From NCBI GenBank assembly GCA_017849555.1, contig JAFIGU010000003.1, positions 186,001-250,000 on the forward strand: 64,000 nt of DNA. The letters are read 5' to 3'. Positions 16,438 to 25,199 of this stretch are shown one piece after another. The first letter of the stretch is position 1. Every line of letters begins with the position of its first letter. The notes beneath the pieces are model-generated. The model saw only the letters and a program-made list of their open reading frames with translations, was not told the origin of the DNA and searched no databases. Position numbers and translations under genes: made by a program. The DNA comes from Sphingomonas sp. (lineage in GTDB: Bacteria; Pseudomonadota; Alphaproteobacteria; Sphingomonadales; Sphingomonadaceae).

Positions 16438-18582
16438 TCAGCGATCGGCGGCACAGCGGAATCCGATCCCGGCCGACCGGTCCTTCGCCGGGGCCATCAG
16501 CAGGAACTTGCCGTGCTCGTCGAGGCGATAGCCTTGCGGGAAATACCAATGCGAGGTCTGCGGCTGATAGGCATTGCCGCCGCGCAGCACCGCAGCGCGC
16601 ACCCGATCGTCATGATATTCGTCGGTCCATTGCCAGATCGTCCCGACGAGATCCTCGACCCCGAACGGGCTCGCCCCCGCAGGATGCGTGCCGATATCGA
16701 CCGGATCGGGCATGACGCGCGCGAGCGACGGCTCGGGCACCGCGGTCGCATCCCAATCCTCGCCCCAGGGATAGGCGCGGCCGTCGGTTCCCTGCGCGGC
16801 ATATTGCCATTCCCATTCGCGCGGCAGGCGCTTCCCGGCCCACCCGGCATAGGCCCGCGCATCCTCCAGCGAGACCCAGGTGACGGGCTTGTTCTCCCAA
16901 CCTGCGGGCGGCGCGCCGTCTTGCCAATGTTTCAGGAAATTCCGCGTGTCGGCGGGCGCGTAGCCGCTGTCGGCGAGGAAGGTCCTGAACTGCGCGTTGG
17001 TCACCGGGAAGCGATCGATCCAGAATGCGTCGATATGCATGCGGTGGCGGTGATGCCGGCGCGGGCTTTCTTCCCACGGATATTGCACGTCGACTCCCTC
17101 GGCGGCGTAACCCTCGATCTCGATGCCGTGGACGACGAAATCGAAATCGGCCGCGGGGATCGCGATCATCCCGTCGGGGGCCTGCGTATGCGGTGTGGTC
17201 GGCGCGATCGGGACGAGCGTCTGCGCGGCGGCGGTCCAGCGTGCCGGGAAGGAGTCGAGCGGCAGCACCGCGCGCGCCGCCATGTCCGCAAGAAACGCGT
17301 CGAGCCCGTCGAGCACCTGCCCCGCCGCCAGCGCAAGGATCGCGCCGAAGCCGCGCCCCGCCATCGGCACCGACAGGATCGCACGGTCGCGATCGATCCG
17401 CGGATCGAGCTCGACGCCGTTCCAGACGTCGAAATAGCGCGTGCCCGCATTGTGCGGCACGCTCAATTGCTCGCCGTCGATCGCATATTCCTGACGGTTG
17501 ATCAGCGTCCACAAGATGCGCCCGTCGCCCGGGAAGCGGCTGGCGAAGATGCCGGCCTGGAGCGTCCGCTCATAGGGGCGCCAGTCTGGCCCGGCGATCA
17601 GATCGGCGAACCGCCGCTGCACCATCGCCACCCGGCGCAGCGTCTCGCCGTCGCGCGGGGTGAAGAGATTGACGAAGCCGAACACATTCTCCCACGCGAC
17701 ATAGCCGACACCGTTGAACAGCGCGTGCTGCAGGTCGTTGGTGCGCTGCCGGCTCCAGCGGTTCTCGATGTTGATGATATGGCGGGGTTCGAGCCATTTC
17801 AGCTTGAGCACCGTCGGGATGCTCTCGTCGGGCACGCGCTTGGTCCAGCTCTGCAGGTTCCAGCTCAGGATATGATCGCCGGCCTGCGCGGTGGTCTCCG
17901 GCTGCAGCACCACCGGGCGCCCCGTGGCTTCGCACGCGCGGTGGAAGGCGAGCGGGACGCCGCTATAGGTATCGCCGTTGATGCCGTCCGCCCCGGTTTC
18001 GGCGACGATCGCCGCCATCCGCTCCCAGTCGGGCGCGTCGTTCGGCGCGGTGCCATTGTCCCACGGCATCGTCGGCAGGAACACCTTGACGCCGCGCCGG
18101 TGAAAGTCCGCGACGACCTGCTTCAGCCCGGCGATGCCGCCGGGCAGAGCGTCGACCAGATCGAACTGGCTGCGATCGTCGACCCCGATATTGGGATAGA
18201 TATACCAGACCAGCACGCTGTCGACGCGCCCCAGCCGCCCCTCGAGATCGTCGAGATAGCGATCGACCGTATAGCGGCCGGTCTCGGGATCGTAGAAATA
18301 GCGATCCTCGACCATCAGCAGCGTATGGACGAAATTCGACTGCGACCAGGCAAGCCGCGGGTCGCGATACAGGCTGTCGTCGAAGCCGATGCGGATGCGA
18401 TGCTCGCGGCGCCATTCGATCAGCCCCTGCACCCATTCGTCGGCGCTGCCGTCGGCGTCGATCTTCCACCGGCCCATTTCGGCGAAGGGCCAGCCGGGAA
18501 CCTTGCCCGGGGTCGGCAGATAGGGGCCGGTCAGCGCGTGCGAGAATTTGACGTCGCTGGTGGTGCGGATGGGATTGGTCAT
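16438..18582 (-). CDS. Fusion protein: TIM-barrel glycosidase-like domain plus SUMF1 (FGE-sulfatase) domain
   Basis: A 714-residue two-domain protein. The first about 470 residues read as a barrel with VLVWYIYPNIGVDD, GVKVFLPTMPWDN, ADGINGDTYSG and VVLQPETTAQ, resembling clan-type glycoside hydrolases without a precise family match. The C-terminal about 250 residues are a SUMF1/formylglycine-generating-enzyme-like domain: PVTNAQFRTFLADSGY, PVTWVSLEDARAYAGWAGKRLPREWEWQYAA, YPWGEDWD, and GIGFRCAADR at the end. The C-x4-C copper site of true formylglycine enzymes is missing; the equivalent segment reads SHWYFPQGYR. It is therefore probably not a sulfatase activator. No signal peptide is seen. 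ATG 18582 follows the ribokinase stop by ten bases. Confidence 0.78.
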   Translation of the reverse strand: MTNPIRTTSDVKFSHALTGPYLPTPGKVPGWPFAEMGRWKIDADGSADEWVQGLIEWRREHRIRIGFDDSLYRDPRLAWSQSNFVHTLLMVEDRYFYDPETGRYTVDRYLDDLEGRLGRVDSVLVWYIYPNIGVDDRSQFDLVDALPGGIAGLKQVVADFHRRGVKVFLPTMPWDNGTAPNDAPDWERMAAIVAETGADGINGDTYSGVPLAFHRACEATGRPVVLQPETTAQAGDHILSWNLQSWTKRVPDESIPTVLKLKWLEPRHIINIENRWSRQRTNDLQHALFNGVGYVAWENVFGFVNLFTPRDGETLRRVAMVQRRFADLIAGPDWRPYERTLQAGIFASRFPGDGRILWTLINRQEYAIDGEQLSVPHNAGTRYFDVWNGVELDPRIDRDRAILSVPMAGRGFGAILALAAGQVLDGLDAFLADMAARAVLPLDSFPARWTAAAQTLVPIAPTTPHTQAPDGMIAIPAADFDFVVHGIEIEGYAAEGVDVQYPWEESPRRHHRHRMHIDAFWIDRFPVTNAQFRTFLADSGYAPADTRNFLKHWQDGAPPAGWENKPVTWVSLEDARAYAGWAGKRLPREWEWQYAAQGTDGRAYPWGEDWDATAVPEPSLARVMPDPVDIGTHPAGASPFGVEDLVGTIWQWTDEYHDDRVRAAVLRGGNAYQPQTSHWYFPQGYRLDEHGKFLLMAPAKDRSAGIGFRCAADR

Positions 18583-18592
18583 GATCTCGTTT

Positions 18593-19549
18593 TCAACCCG
18601 CCGTCGCGCCGATGCCACAATAAAGCGCGAGCGGCCGATGATCGGCAGGCTGCGCCTCGGCCATGAAAGCCACGACCTCGGCGCGGGTGGGGATGCTCGA
18701 CTGGGCGCCGGCGCGCGTCGTCACCAGCGCGGCGGCCGCGGCGGCGCGGCGCAGCGCGGCGCCGAGCGCCTCGCCCGCGGCAAGGTCTGCGACTAGCACG
18801 CCGCAAAAGGTGTCGCCGGCCGCGGTCGTATCGACCGGGGTCACCGCGAAGGCGGGCTGGACGAGATAGTCGCCATCGACCAACGCCACGGCTCCGCGAG
18901 ACCCCAACGTCGCCACCGTGATCGCGACGCCGGTCCGCGCCAGCCGTTCGGCGATCGACCCGTGCTCGCCGACCAATGCGGTCAGCTCTTCCTCATTGAC
19001 CACCAGCACGTCCACCGCGCGCAGCAGCGCTTCGGGCAATGCACGCGCCGGGGCGGCATTGAGCAGCACCCGCACGCCCTGCACCTGCGCGCTCCGGGCA
19101 TAGACCAGAACGGTTTCGAGCGGCGTTTCCAGCTGCATCGCGAGCCACGCGATAGCGTCGAGCGGCGGAAGGTCCTCCGGCCTCAGATCGGCGTTGGCGC
19201 CCGGCGCGACGGTGATCGCATTCTCGCCTTCGTCCGATACGGTGATCAGCGCCGCACCGGTCGATCGCGCCGAGCGGCGAATGTGCAGCTCGACCCCCGC
19301 CCCTTCGAGCGACCGGATCAGCAGCCTTGCCTGATCGTCCTCGCCCAATGCGACCACCATCGCCGTCTGCGCCCCGCCGGCGCGCGCGGCGGCGACCGCC
19401 TGATTGGCGCCCTTGCCGCCGGGAAAGACCGAAAGGTCGCCGCCGAGCAAGGTCTCGCCCGGCGCCGGAACGTGCCGGGCGCGCACGACGAAATCGGCAT
19501 TGGCCGAGCCCGCCACCAATACGCCGCCCGGCCGGTCGCTTCGGATCAC
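18593..19549 (-). CDS. rbsK: Ribokinase-family (PfkB) sugar kinase
   Basis: Cytoplasmic carbohydrate kinase of 318 residues. The first PfkB signature is FPGGKGANQAVAAARAGG (about residues 42-59) and the second is DTTAAGDTFCGVLVADLAAG with the catalytic Asp. NEEEL and the VNGSANAD-like start (VAGSANADFVVRA) fit ribokinase rather than fructokinase. It would phosphorylate a pentose such as ribose or deoxyribose released by the glycosidases downstream. The gene is 17 bases after the TonB receptor and ten before the SUMF1 fusion, in the same operon. Kinases of other sugars share these motifs, so the substrate is tentative. Confidence 0.85.
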   Translation of the reverse strand: MIRSDRPGGVLVAGSANADFVVRARHVPAPGETLLGGDLSVFPGGKGANQAVAAARAGGAQTAMVVALGEDDQARLLIRSLEGAGVELHIRRSARSTGAALITVSDEGENAITVAPGANADLRPEDLPPLDAIAWLAMQLETPLETVLVYARSAQVQGVRVLLNAAPARALPEALLRAVDVLVVNEEELTALVGEHGSIAERLARTGVAITVATLGSRGAVALVDGDYLVQPAFAVTPVDTTAAGDTFCGVLVADLAAGEALGAALRRAAAAAALVTTRAGAQSSIPTRAEVVAFMAEAQPADHRPLALYCGIGATAG

Positions 19550-19566
19550 GATCGTTATACTCCCGA

Positions 19567-21741
19567 TCAGAAATCGCGGTGCAGGGTCACGGTAACCGTT
19601 CGGCCGCGGCCCGCGAAATAATTCTGGTAGATGTCGATCTGCGACGACGACAGGAAATAGAATTTGTTGAACAGATTCTCGACCCCGATCGAGACGGTGC
19701 CGACCTGCTTGAAGCGATAATTGGTCGTCAGATCGAACAAGGTATAGCCCTTGGTATGCTCCTCGAGCGCGCCGCGGCCGATGTTGATGTTGCGATTGAA
19801 GAAGCTCGTCACGCCGAGCGACACCGAGCCTTCGGGCGTATATTGCCAGCTGATCTGGCCGTTCGCCTTGTCCGGCGCGATGTTGAGCATCCCGAGCGTA
19901 ACGTCGAGCGGCTCGGTGACGTTGTTTGCGGCCGAGGTCTTGCCGAGCACATGGCTGAACAAGGCGTTGAGGCGTAGCGAGTCGATCGGGCGGAATTCGG
20001 CGCTGAAGTCGATGCCGTAGATCTTGATCGGGCGACGGTTGAGAACATAGTCCCGCGTGATCGGATCGATCGACAGGCTCGACCCGAGGTCCGATTTCGA
20101 CTGGTAATAGGATACGCCGACGCTGCCCATCCGGCCGCGCCAGTTGACGCCGACTTCCTTGTTCTTGAACACCACCGCCTTCAGATCGAGCAGGCCCTCG
20201 ACCGTCTTGCCCGGCACGTTGACGTTGCGCAGCGGGATGCCGACGTTGGGGAGGGTGAAGCCCTCGCCATAGGTCGCGAAGGCGGAGAAGCCGCCGCCGA
20301 GCCGGCCGACGATGCCCGCATTGAACAGATCGTTGGTATATTTGAGCTTGCCGCCCTTCACGAACACGCGGTTGCGATAATAGGTCGTGGTATAATCATC
20401 GACCTTCACCGTGCCGGCCTCGTGCCGCCAGCCGCCGCTCAGCGTGACCGGGCCGAGATCATAGCTCAGCTGCGCATAAGGGCCGACGCTGGTATAGTTC
20501 ATCGGCGGCACCCACACGCGATTGGTGAGCGCAAGATATTGCCGCGTCTGATCGTGGACCAGATCGACGCCGAAGCGCAGTTCGAGGCCCTTGGTCAGGA
20601 AATCCGGGCGCGTGTACGAAGTGCGCAGCCCGTATTTCTTCGACAGGATTTCGGACTGGTCGAAAATCACGCCGGACGAGATCAGCGGATCCTGCTTGTC
20701 AACGCTGTTGTCGCCGGGGAAGCGCATCTCCTGCTTGGCGAAATAGCCGGTCACGACAAGGTTGCCGCCGACCAGATCACTGTTTGAGTAGTTCAGCGCA
20801 TATTGCTGGAAGCGATTGAAGTCCGGCGCGAAAAGCAGCTGCCCGGTAACCGGGTCGCGCGGCGGGCCGGGTTCGGCGGTATCGGGGATGCCGAGCGCGC
20901 GGCTGCCCGCGACATAATGATAATCGCCCTTGGCGGTCAGCTTGAAATAGCTCGCGGTCGCTTCGAGGCGCTGGGTGCCGCCGGCGAAATCGTGACCGAC
21001 CTTGAGGAAGAAATCGACCTGCTTGGTATCCGCCAGCGAGCTCGACGCGCTGAGCCCGATGCGCCGCCCGCGCGCGTCATAAGTGATGCCGCGATCGACA
21101 TAGGACGCCGCCGCGAACACGTCGAAATCGCCCGATTTGTGCGCGATCGTCCCGCCGATCTTCCAGATCGCGCTATCGTCGCGATATTGCGACCCGAAGC
21201 GCCCGGTGAGGCCGATATGCGTGCCCTCCTCCGTCGCGCGCTTCGAGATATAGTTGATCAGCCCGCCGGCCGCGCCGATCCCCTCCGCCGCCGAGGCGCC
21301 GCCGATCACCTCGATCCGCTGGACCGTCGACATATCGGTGAAGGTCGCGTTGCGGCTCCCGTCGCGCAGCGGGGTCGATTGGGGAATGCCGTCGAACATA
21401 TAGAGCGCGGTGCGGCCGCGCATCGTTTCGCCCAGCGTGTTCATCGTCTGGTTGGATTCGGAATAGCCCGGCACCGTGCGCGCCAGCACCGCGGTGGCGT
21501 CTTCGGTGATCGTCAGCGAGCGCTGGACTTCGGCAGGCGTGATGACCGTCACCGCGCCGGCGACCTTGTCGATCGCCTTGGGCGAGCGCGTGCCCGTCAC
21601 GATCACGGTATTCTGGCTCGAATCATCGGCCGGGGCGGGGTCGCTCACCGGGGCCGGCTGCGGGGCCAGTTGCGCCACCGCGGGCAAGGCCACGCCGGAC
21701 AGCAGAAAAGCAGCGAACGTCAGATGCGCATTGGTTGTCAC
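19567..21741 (-). CDS. TonB-dependent receptor, first gene of a glycoside operon
   Basis: Outer-membrane receptor of 724 residues. The signal peptide ends LLSGVALPAVAQ, and the TonB-box-like segment is NTVIVTGTRSPKA. Plug motifs include TALYMFDGIPQSTPLRDGS and IEVIGGASAAEGIGAAGGLINY. The barrel ends TVTVTLHRDF, with the expected terminal Phe. GTG 21741 is preceded by a strong GGGGGGAGG site. The plug resembles siderophore-type receptors, but ribokinase and GH127 genes follow in the same operon, so a carbohydrate or glycoside ligand is more likely. The 237-base gap to the divergent CitE-like gene holds its promoter. Confidence 0.9.
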   Translation of the reverse strand: MTTNAHLTFAAFLLSGVALPAVAQLAPQPAPVSDPAPADDSSQNTVIVTGTRSPKAIDKVAGAVTVITPAEVQRSLTITEDATAVLARTVPGYSESNQTMNTLGETMRGRTALYMFDGIPQSTPLRDGSRNATFTDMSTVQRIEVIGGASAAEGIGAAGGLINYISKRATEEGTHIGLTGRFGSQYRDDSAIWKIGGTIAHKSGDFDVFAAASYVDRGITYDARGRRIGLSASSSLADTKQVDFFLKVGHDFAGGTQRLEATASYFKLTAKGDYHYVAGSRALGIPDTAEPGPPRDPVTGQLLFAPDFNRFQQYALNYSNSDLVGGNLVVTGYFAKQEMRFPGDNSVDKQDPLISSGVIFDQSEILSKKYGLRTSYTRPDFLTKGLELRFGVDLVHDQTRQYLALTNRVWVPPMNYTSVGPYAQLSYDLGPVTLSGGWRHEAGTVKVDDYTTTYYRNRVFVKGGKLKYTNDLFNAGIVGRLGGGFSAFATYGEGFTLPNVGIPLRNVNVPGKTVEGLLDLKAVVFKNKEVGVNWRGRMGSVGVSYYQSKSDLGSSLSIDPITRDYVLNRRPIKIYGIDFSAEFRPIDSLRLNALFSHVLGKTSAANNVTEPLDVTLGMLNIAPDKANGQISWQYTPEGSVSLGVTSFFNRNINIGRGALEEHTKGYTLFDLTTNYRFKQVGTVSIGVENLFNKFYFLSSSQIDIYQNYFAGRGRTVTVTLHRDF

Positions 21742-21978
21742 GGTGATCCTCCCCCCGTTTATTGGCTACAGCCTAACCCAAGGGAAAAAGCGGAAGAAGC
21801 GAGCGGCGGTGTGTTCACACAACAGATTTTGTGTGGTTCGATCGCCACGATTTCGCTTTGGGATCGATCGACCGGACCGCATATTTTCTGCGCTGTGAAG
21901 ACAGGGATTGCGTGCATTTTCGGCGCTACAAGCGTTGGAATTGCTGCGAAGGCGCGGCATCGGGGGAGGATCGTGTCG

Positions 21979-22815
21979 ATGCGGAGCAAGCTGTTCGTAC
22001 CCTGTTCGCGCCCCGAATTCTTCGCCAAGGCGATCGACGGGGCGGCGGACGCGCTGTCATTCGATCTCGAGGATTCGGTGCCGCCGGCGGAAAAGCCGGC
22101 CGCGCGCGCGCGGCTCGCGGCATTCCTGCGCTCGGATCAAGCGATGGCATCGGCCAAGCGGCTGATCGTCCGCGTCAACGCGCTCGACACGCCCTTTTTC
22201 GCGGAAGATCTGGCGGCGCTCGCCGGGCTGCGTGTCGATCTGATCAACCTGCCCAAGGCCGACACCCCCGATATCGTCCATGCCGCCGCCACGCAGATCG
22301 ATGCGCTGCGCCTCGCCGCCGGGCTGCTGGTCACTATCGAGACCGCCGCCGCGCTGGCCGATGCGGCGGCGGTGGCGGCGGCGCATCCGCGGGTCGCGGG
22401 GCTTCAGGTCGGGCTCAACGATCTGTTCGCGCCGCTCGGCATCGATCGAAACGATCCCCGCCACGTCCACGCCGCGCTGTGGCCGATCCGGCTCGCCGCC
22501 GGACGGGCCGGATGCTTTGCCTATGACGGCGCCTGGCCCGACCTTACCGACGATCCCGGCTTTCGCGCCGAGGCGGAGCTGGCGCGAAGCCTCGGTTATA
22601 TCGGCAAAAGCTGCATCCATCCGCGGCAGATCGCGATCGCCAATGCGGTGTTCGACCGCGGCGCCGAGCTCGATCGCGCGCGACGGCTGGTGGCCGCGGC
22701 GACCGCGGCCCAAGCGCAGGGCAAAGGCGCCTTCGTGTTCGACGGCACGATGGTCGATGCACCGGCGATCAGCGCGGCGCGCGCGATTTTGCGGCGCGCG
22801 GGGGAGGCGGCATGA
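21979..22815 (+). CDS. HpcH/HpaI-family CoA-ester lyase (CitE-like)
   Basis: Soluble lyase of 278 residues, the length of CitE-type enzymes. RSKLFVPCSRPEFFAKAI at the N-terminus, SFDLEDSVPPAEK (acidic metal-site pair), LINLPKAD and LLVTIETAAAL are family motifs. GKSCIHPRQIAIAN near the end is typical of citryl/malyl/citramalyl-CoA lyases. The family cleaves beta-hydroxyacyl-CoA esters to acetyl-CoA plus a ketoacid. ATG 21979 is eight bases after GGGGAGGA; a GTG two codons earlier is possible. The stop overlaps the symporter start (ATGA). With the CaiB-type transferase of the divergent operon it makes a plausible activation-and-cleavage pair. Confidence 0.85.
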   Translation: MRSKLFVPCSRPEFFAKAIDGAADALSFDLEDSVPPAEKPAARARLAAFLRSDQAMASAKRLIVRVNALDTPFFAEDLAALAGLRVDLINLPKADTPDIVHAAATQIDALRLAAGLLVTIETAAALADAAAVAAAHPRVAGLQVGLNDLFAPLGIDRNDPRHVHAALWPIRLAAGRAGCFAYDGAWPDLTDDPGFRAEAELARSLGYIGKSCIHPRQIAIANAVFDRGAELDRARRLVAAATAAQAQGKGAFVFDGTMVDAPAISAARAILRRAGEAA

Positions 22816-25199
22816 CCTTGCGCCTCCTGTTGCTCACGCTGCTCGGCGCGCTGCTGTTTCAGGCCGCCCCCGCGGCGGCGAAGCAACCGACCGAGATCGA
22901 GACCACGACATTACCCGCGCCGTCGGGCGATCGCGGTGATCTGTCGCTGGCCGCGATCGACGGATTCCCCGTCGCGTTCGATCGCGATCGGGCGCAGATA
23001 TTGCGGCACCGCAGCTGGTCGGCGATCGGAACGCGCAATATCCCCTCGAAAATGCTCGCTGTGGTGAGCGACGGCCAGGGGTCCGCAATCCTTTCCGGCG
23101 CGGGCGGCGTGGCGACCTCCGCTGCCGCGCTCACACTGGCGAATGGCGCGATCGTGGCGAAGGCGCTCCCCGATCTTCTGGTGCCGTTGCGCTCGGCGGT
23201 CGGCGCCTTCCAGCCCGATGCATTGCTCGTCGCCGGGGTCGGCGAGGACGGCACCCCGCGACTGTTCCGCCTCGCCTGGGCGCAATCCGCGCGCTGGCAG
23301 ACGCTCGCCCCCTGGCCCGGCGGCGTGCCGGTCGCGCTCGCAGCGCAGAACAGGGGCATTGCCGTCACGCTGGCCGACCAGCAGCAATGGCGCTGGCTGC
23401 CGACCGGCGGGTGGCGACGCGGCGCGACGGCGCGCGGCACCGTCGTCGGCGCCCCGCGCCCGATCGGACAGGCCTATCTGCTCTACCTCCTCCGCGACGC
23501 GGGCGGCACGCATCTCTACAGCTACAGCATGATCACCGACGCCTGGGCGCCTATGGGCGCGGCGCTTCCCGGCGAACCGCTCGCCGCGGTCAGCCACGGC
23601 GAGGGGCTGCTGATCGCGTCGCGGCGCAACGGCGCGCTTGCCGTCTCCACCCTGACGCTCAGGTTCAACCGCGAGCCGCTCGGGCTGATCGATTGGGCGA
23701 TCATCACGGTCTATCTGTTCGCGATGCTCGGTATCGGTCTCACCTTCTATCGCCGCGCCAAGGGCGGTCCCTCGTCCGAATTCTTTCTCGGGTCGCGCGC
23801 AATCCCGGCCTGGGCGGCGGGGGTCAGCATGTTCGCCGGCAGCATCAGCTCGATCAGCTATCTCGCGGTGCCGGCCAAGGCGTTCGAGACCGACTGGCAA
23901 TATATCATGTCGAAGATCGCGACCGTCTGCGGGCTGATGTTCGTCGCGCTGGTCGTGGTGCCGGTGTTCCGCCGGCTCAATCTGGTTTCGGTGTTCAATT
24001 ATCTCGAAGCGCGCTTCCACCCGGCGATCCGCATGCTTTCCAGCGCCTTGTGGATCTGCATGCAGATCGGTGGGCGGATGGGGATCGTGCTGTTCCTGCC
24101 CGCGATGGCGATCGGCACGATCACCGATACCAATATCGTCGCCTGCATCCTGATCGTCGGCCTGTTCACGATCGTCTATACCGCGCTGGGCGGGATGCGC
24201 GCGGTGGTATGGACCGATGTGTTCCAGGTGCTGGTACTCACCGCCGGCGCGTTTTTTGCGATCGGCTTCGTCATCTACCAGATCGGGTTCGGCGACGTCG
24301 TCGATACCGCGACGGCGTTCGACAAGACGCGGATGCTCAACTTCAGCTTCGACGTCACCCAGCCGACCGTTTGGGCATTCCTCGTCCTCGCCCTGTTCGA
24401 CGTGGTGCTCACCTTCCCCAAGGATCAGGTGCTGATGCAGCGCGTGCTGGCGACACCGTCCGAGAAGGAAGCCAAACGCTCGGTGTGGCTGTTCGCGCTG
24501 ATCCTGCTGCCCAGCGCCTTCATGTTCTACATCATTGGCACCGTATTGTTCGCTTATTATCGCGCGCGCCCCGAGCAACTGAGCCCGACGCTGCCGATCG
24601 ACGCGGTGTTTCCCGCCTTCATCGGCACCGAGCTGCCGCCGGGCATCGTCGGGCTGATCATCGCCGGGCTGATCGCGGCCGCGATGGGGACGCTGTCGGG
24701 GATCATCAACAGCGTCGCCACCTTGCTGTCGGTCGATTTCTACGAGCGCCTCGTGCCCGGCCGGAGCGAGCGGCAGATCGTGCGCTTCGCCGAAGGGGCC
24801 AGCATGGGTGTCGGGCTGGTCGGCATCGCGATCGCGATCGTCCTGTCGCGGCTCGACATCCATTCGCTGCTCGATCTGACGATCGAGCTGTTCGGCCTGC
24901 TCGGCGGCGCCTGTGCCGGCGCCTATACGCTCGGGCTGTTCACGCGCCGCGCCAATTGGCAGGGCGTCGCGATCGGGATCGTGGCGGCGTCGATCATCAC
25001 CTTCGTCGTCTGGTGGTTCGGGCTCGTCCACCCCTATCTCTATCTTGCGCTGGCGATCGCTTCGTCGATCGTCATCGGCTATCTGACGAGCTATCTGTTC
25101 CCGCCCCCGAGTCATTCGCTCGAAGGGCTGACGATCTATTCCCGGCGCCCGGCAAGCGCCGTTTCGGATGAGGCTGCGCCATCGATACCGGGTTCCTGA
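22812..25199 (+). CDS. Sodium:solute symporter (SSS family) with large N-terminal extracytoplasmic domain
   Basis: A 795-residue inner-membrane protein. A signal peptide (LLLLTLLGALLFQAAPAAA) leads into about 270 residues of soluble sequence with WxxL-type repeats (RWQTLAPWPGG, QWRWLPTGGWR, AWAPMGAALPGE). These suggest a periplasmic kelch-like propeller. The SSS core then begins at LIDWAIITVYLFAMLGIGL, with SEFFLGSRAIPAWAAGVSMFAGSISSISYLAVPAKAF and about 13 membrane segments. Typical symporters are about 500 residues, so the extra domain is a fusion. Similar fusions occur in some sialic acid and sugar-acid loci. It is coupled to the CitE-like gene and probably imports the compound processed by this cluster. 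Confidence 0.87.
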   Translation: MTLRLLLLTLLGALLFQAAPAAAKQPTEIETTTLPAPSGDRGDLSLAAIDGFPVAFDRDRAQILRHRSWSAIGTRNIPSKMLAVVSDGQGSAILSGAGGVATSAAALTLANGAIVAKALPDLLVPLRSAVGAFQPDALLVAGVGEDGTPRLFRLAWAQSARWQTLAPWPGGVPVALAAQNRGIAVTLADQQQWRWLPTGGWRRGATARGTVVGAPRPIGQAYLLYLLRDAGGTHLYSYSMITDAWAPMGAALPGEPLAAVSHGEGLLIASRRNGALAVSTLTLRFNREPLGLIDWAIITVYLFAMLGIGLTFYRRAKGGPSSEFFLGSRAIPAWAAGVSMFAGSISSISYLAVPAKAFETDWQYIMSKIATVCGLMFVALVVVPVFRRLNLVSVFNYLEARFHPAIRMLSSALWICMQIGGRMGIVLFLPAMAIGTITDTNIVACILIVGLFTIVYTALGGMRAVVWTDVFQVLVLTAGAFFAIGFVIYQIGFGDVVDTATAFDKTRMLNFSFDVTQPTVWAFLVLALFDVVLTFPKDQVLMQRVLATPSEKEAKRSVWLFALILLPSAFMFYIIGTVLFAYYRARPEQLSPTLPIDAVFPAFIGTELPPGIVGLIIAGLIAAAMGTLSGIINSVATLLSVDFYERLVPGRSERQIVRFAEGASMGVGLVGIAIAIVLSRLDIHSLLDLTIELFGLLGGACAGAYTLGLFTRRANWQGVAIGIVAASIITFVVWWFGLVHPYLYLALAIASSIVIGYLTSYLFPPPSHSLEGLTIYSRRPASAVSDEAAPSIPGS

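Noticed and set aside
22911..25115. 734-codon minus-strand frame opposite the symporter
   Set aside because: Highly charged low-complexity sequence with no domain, antisense to a convincing membrane protein.
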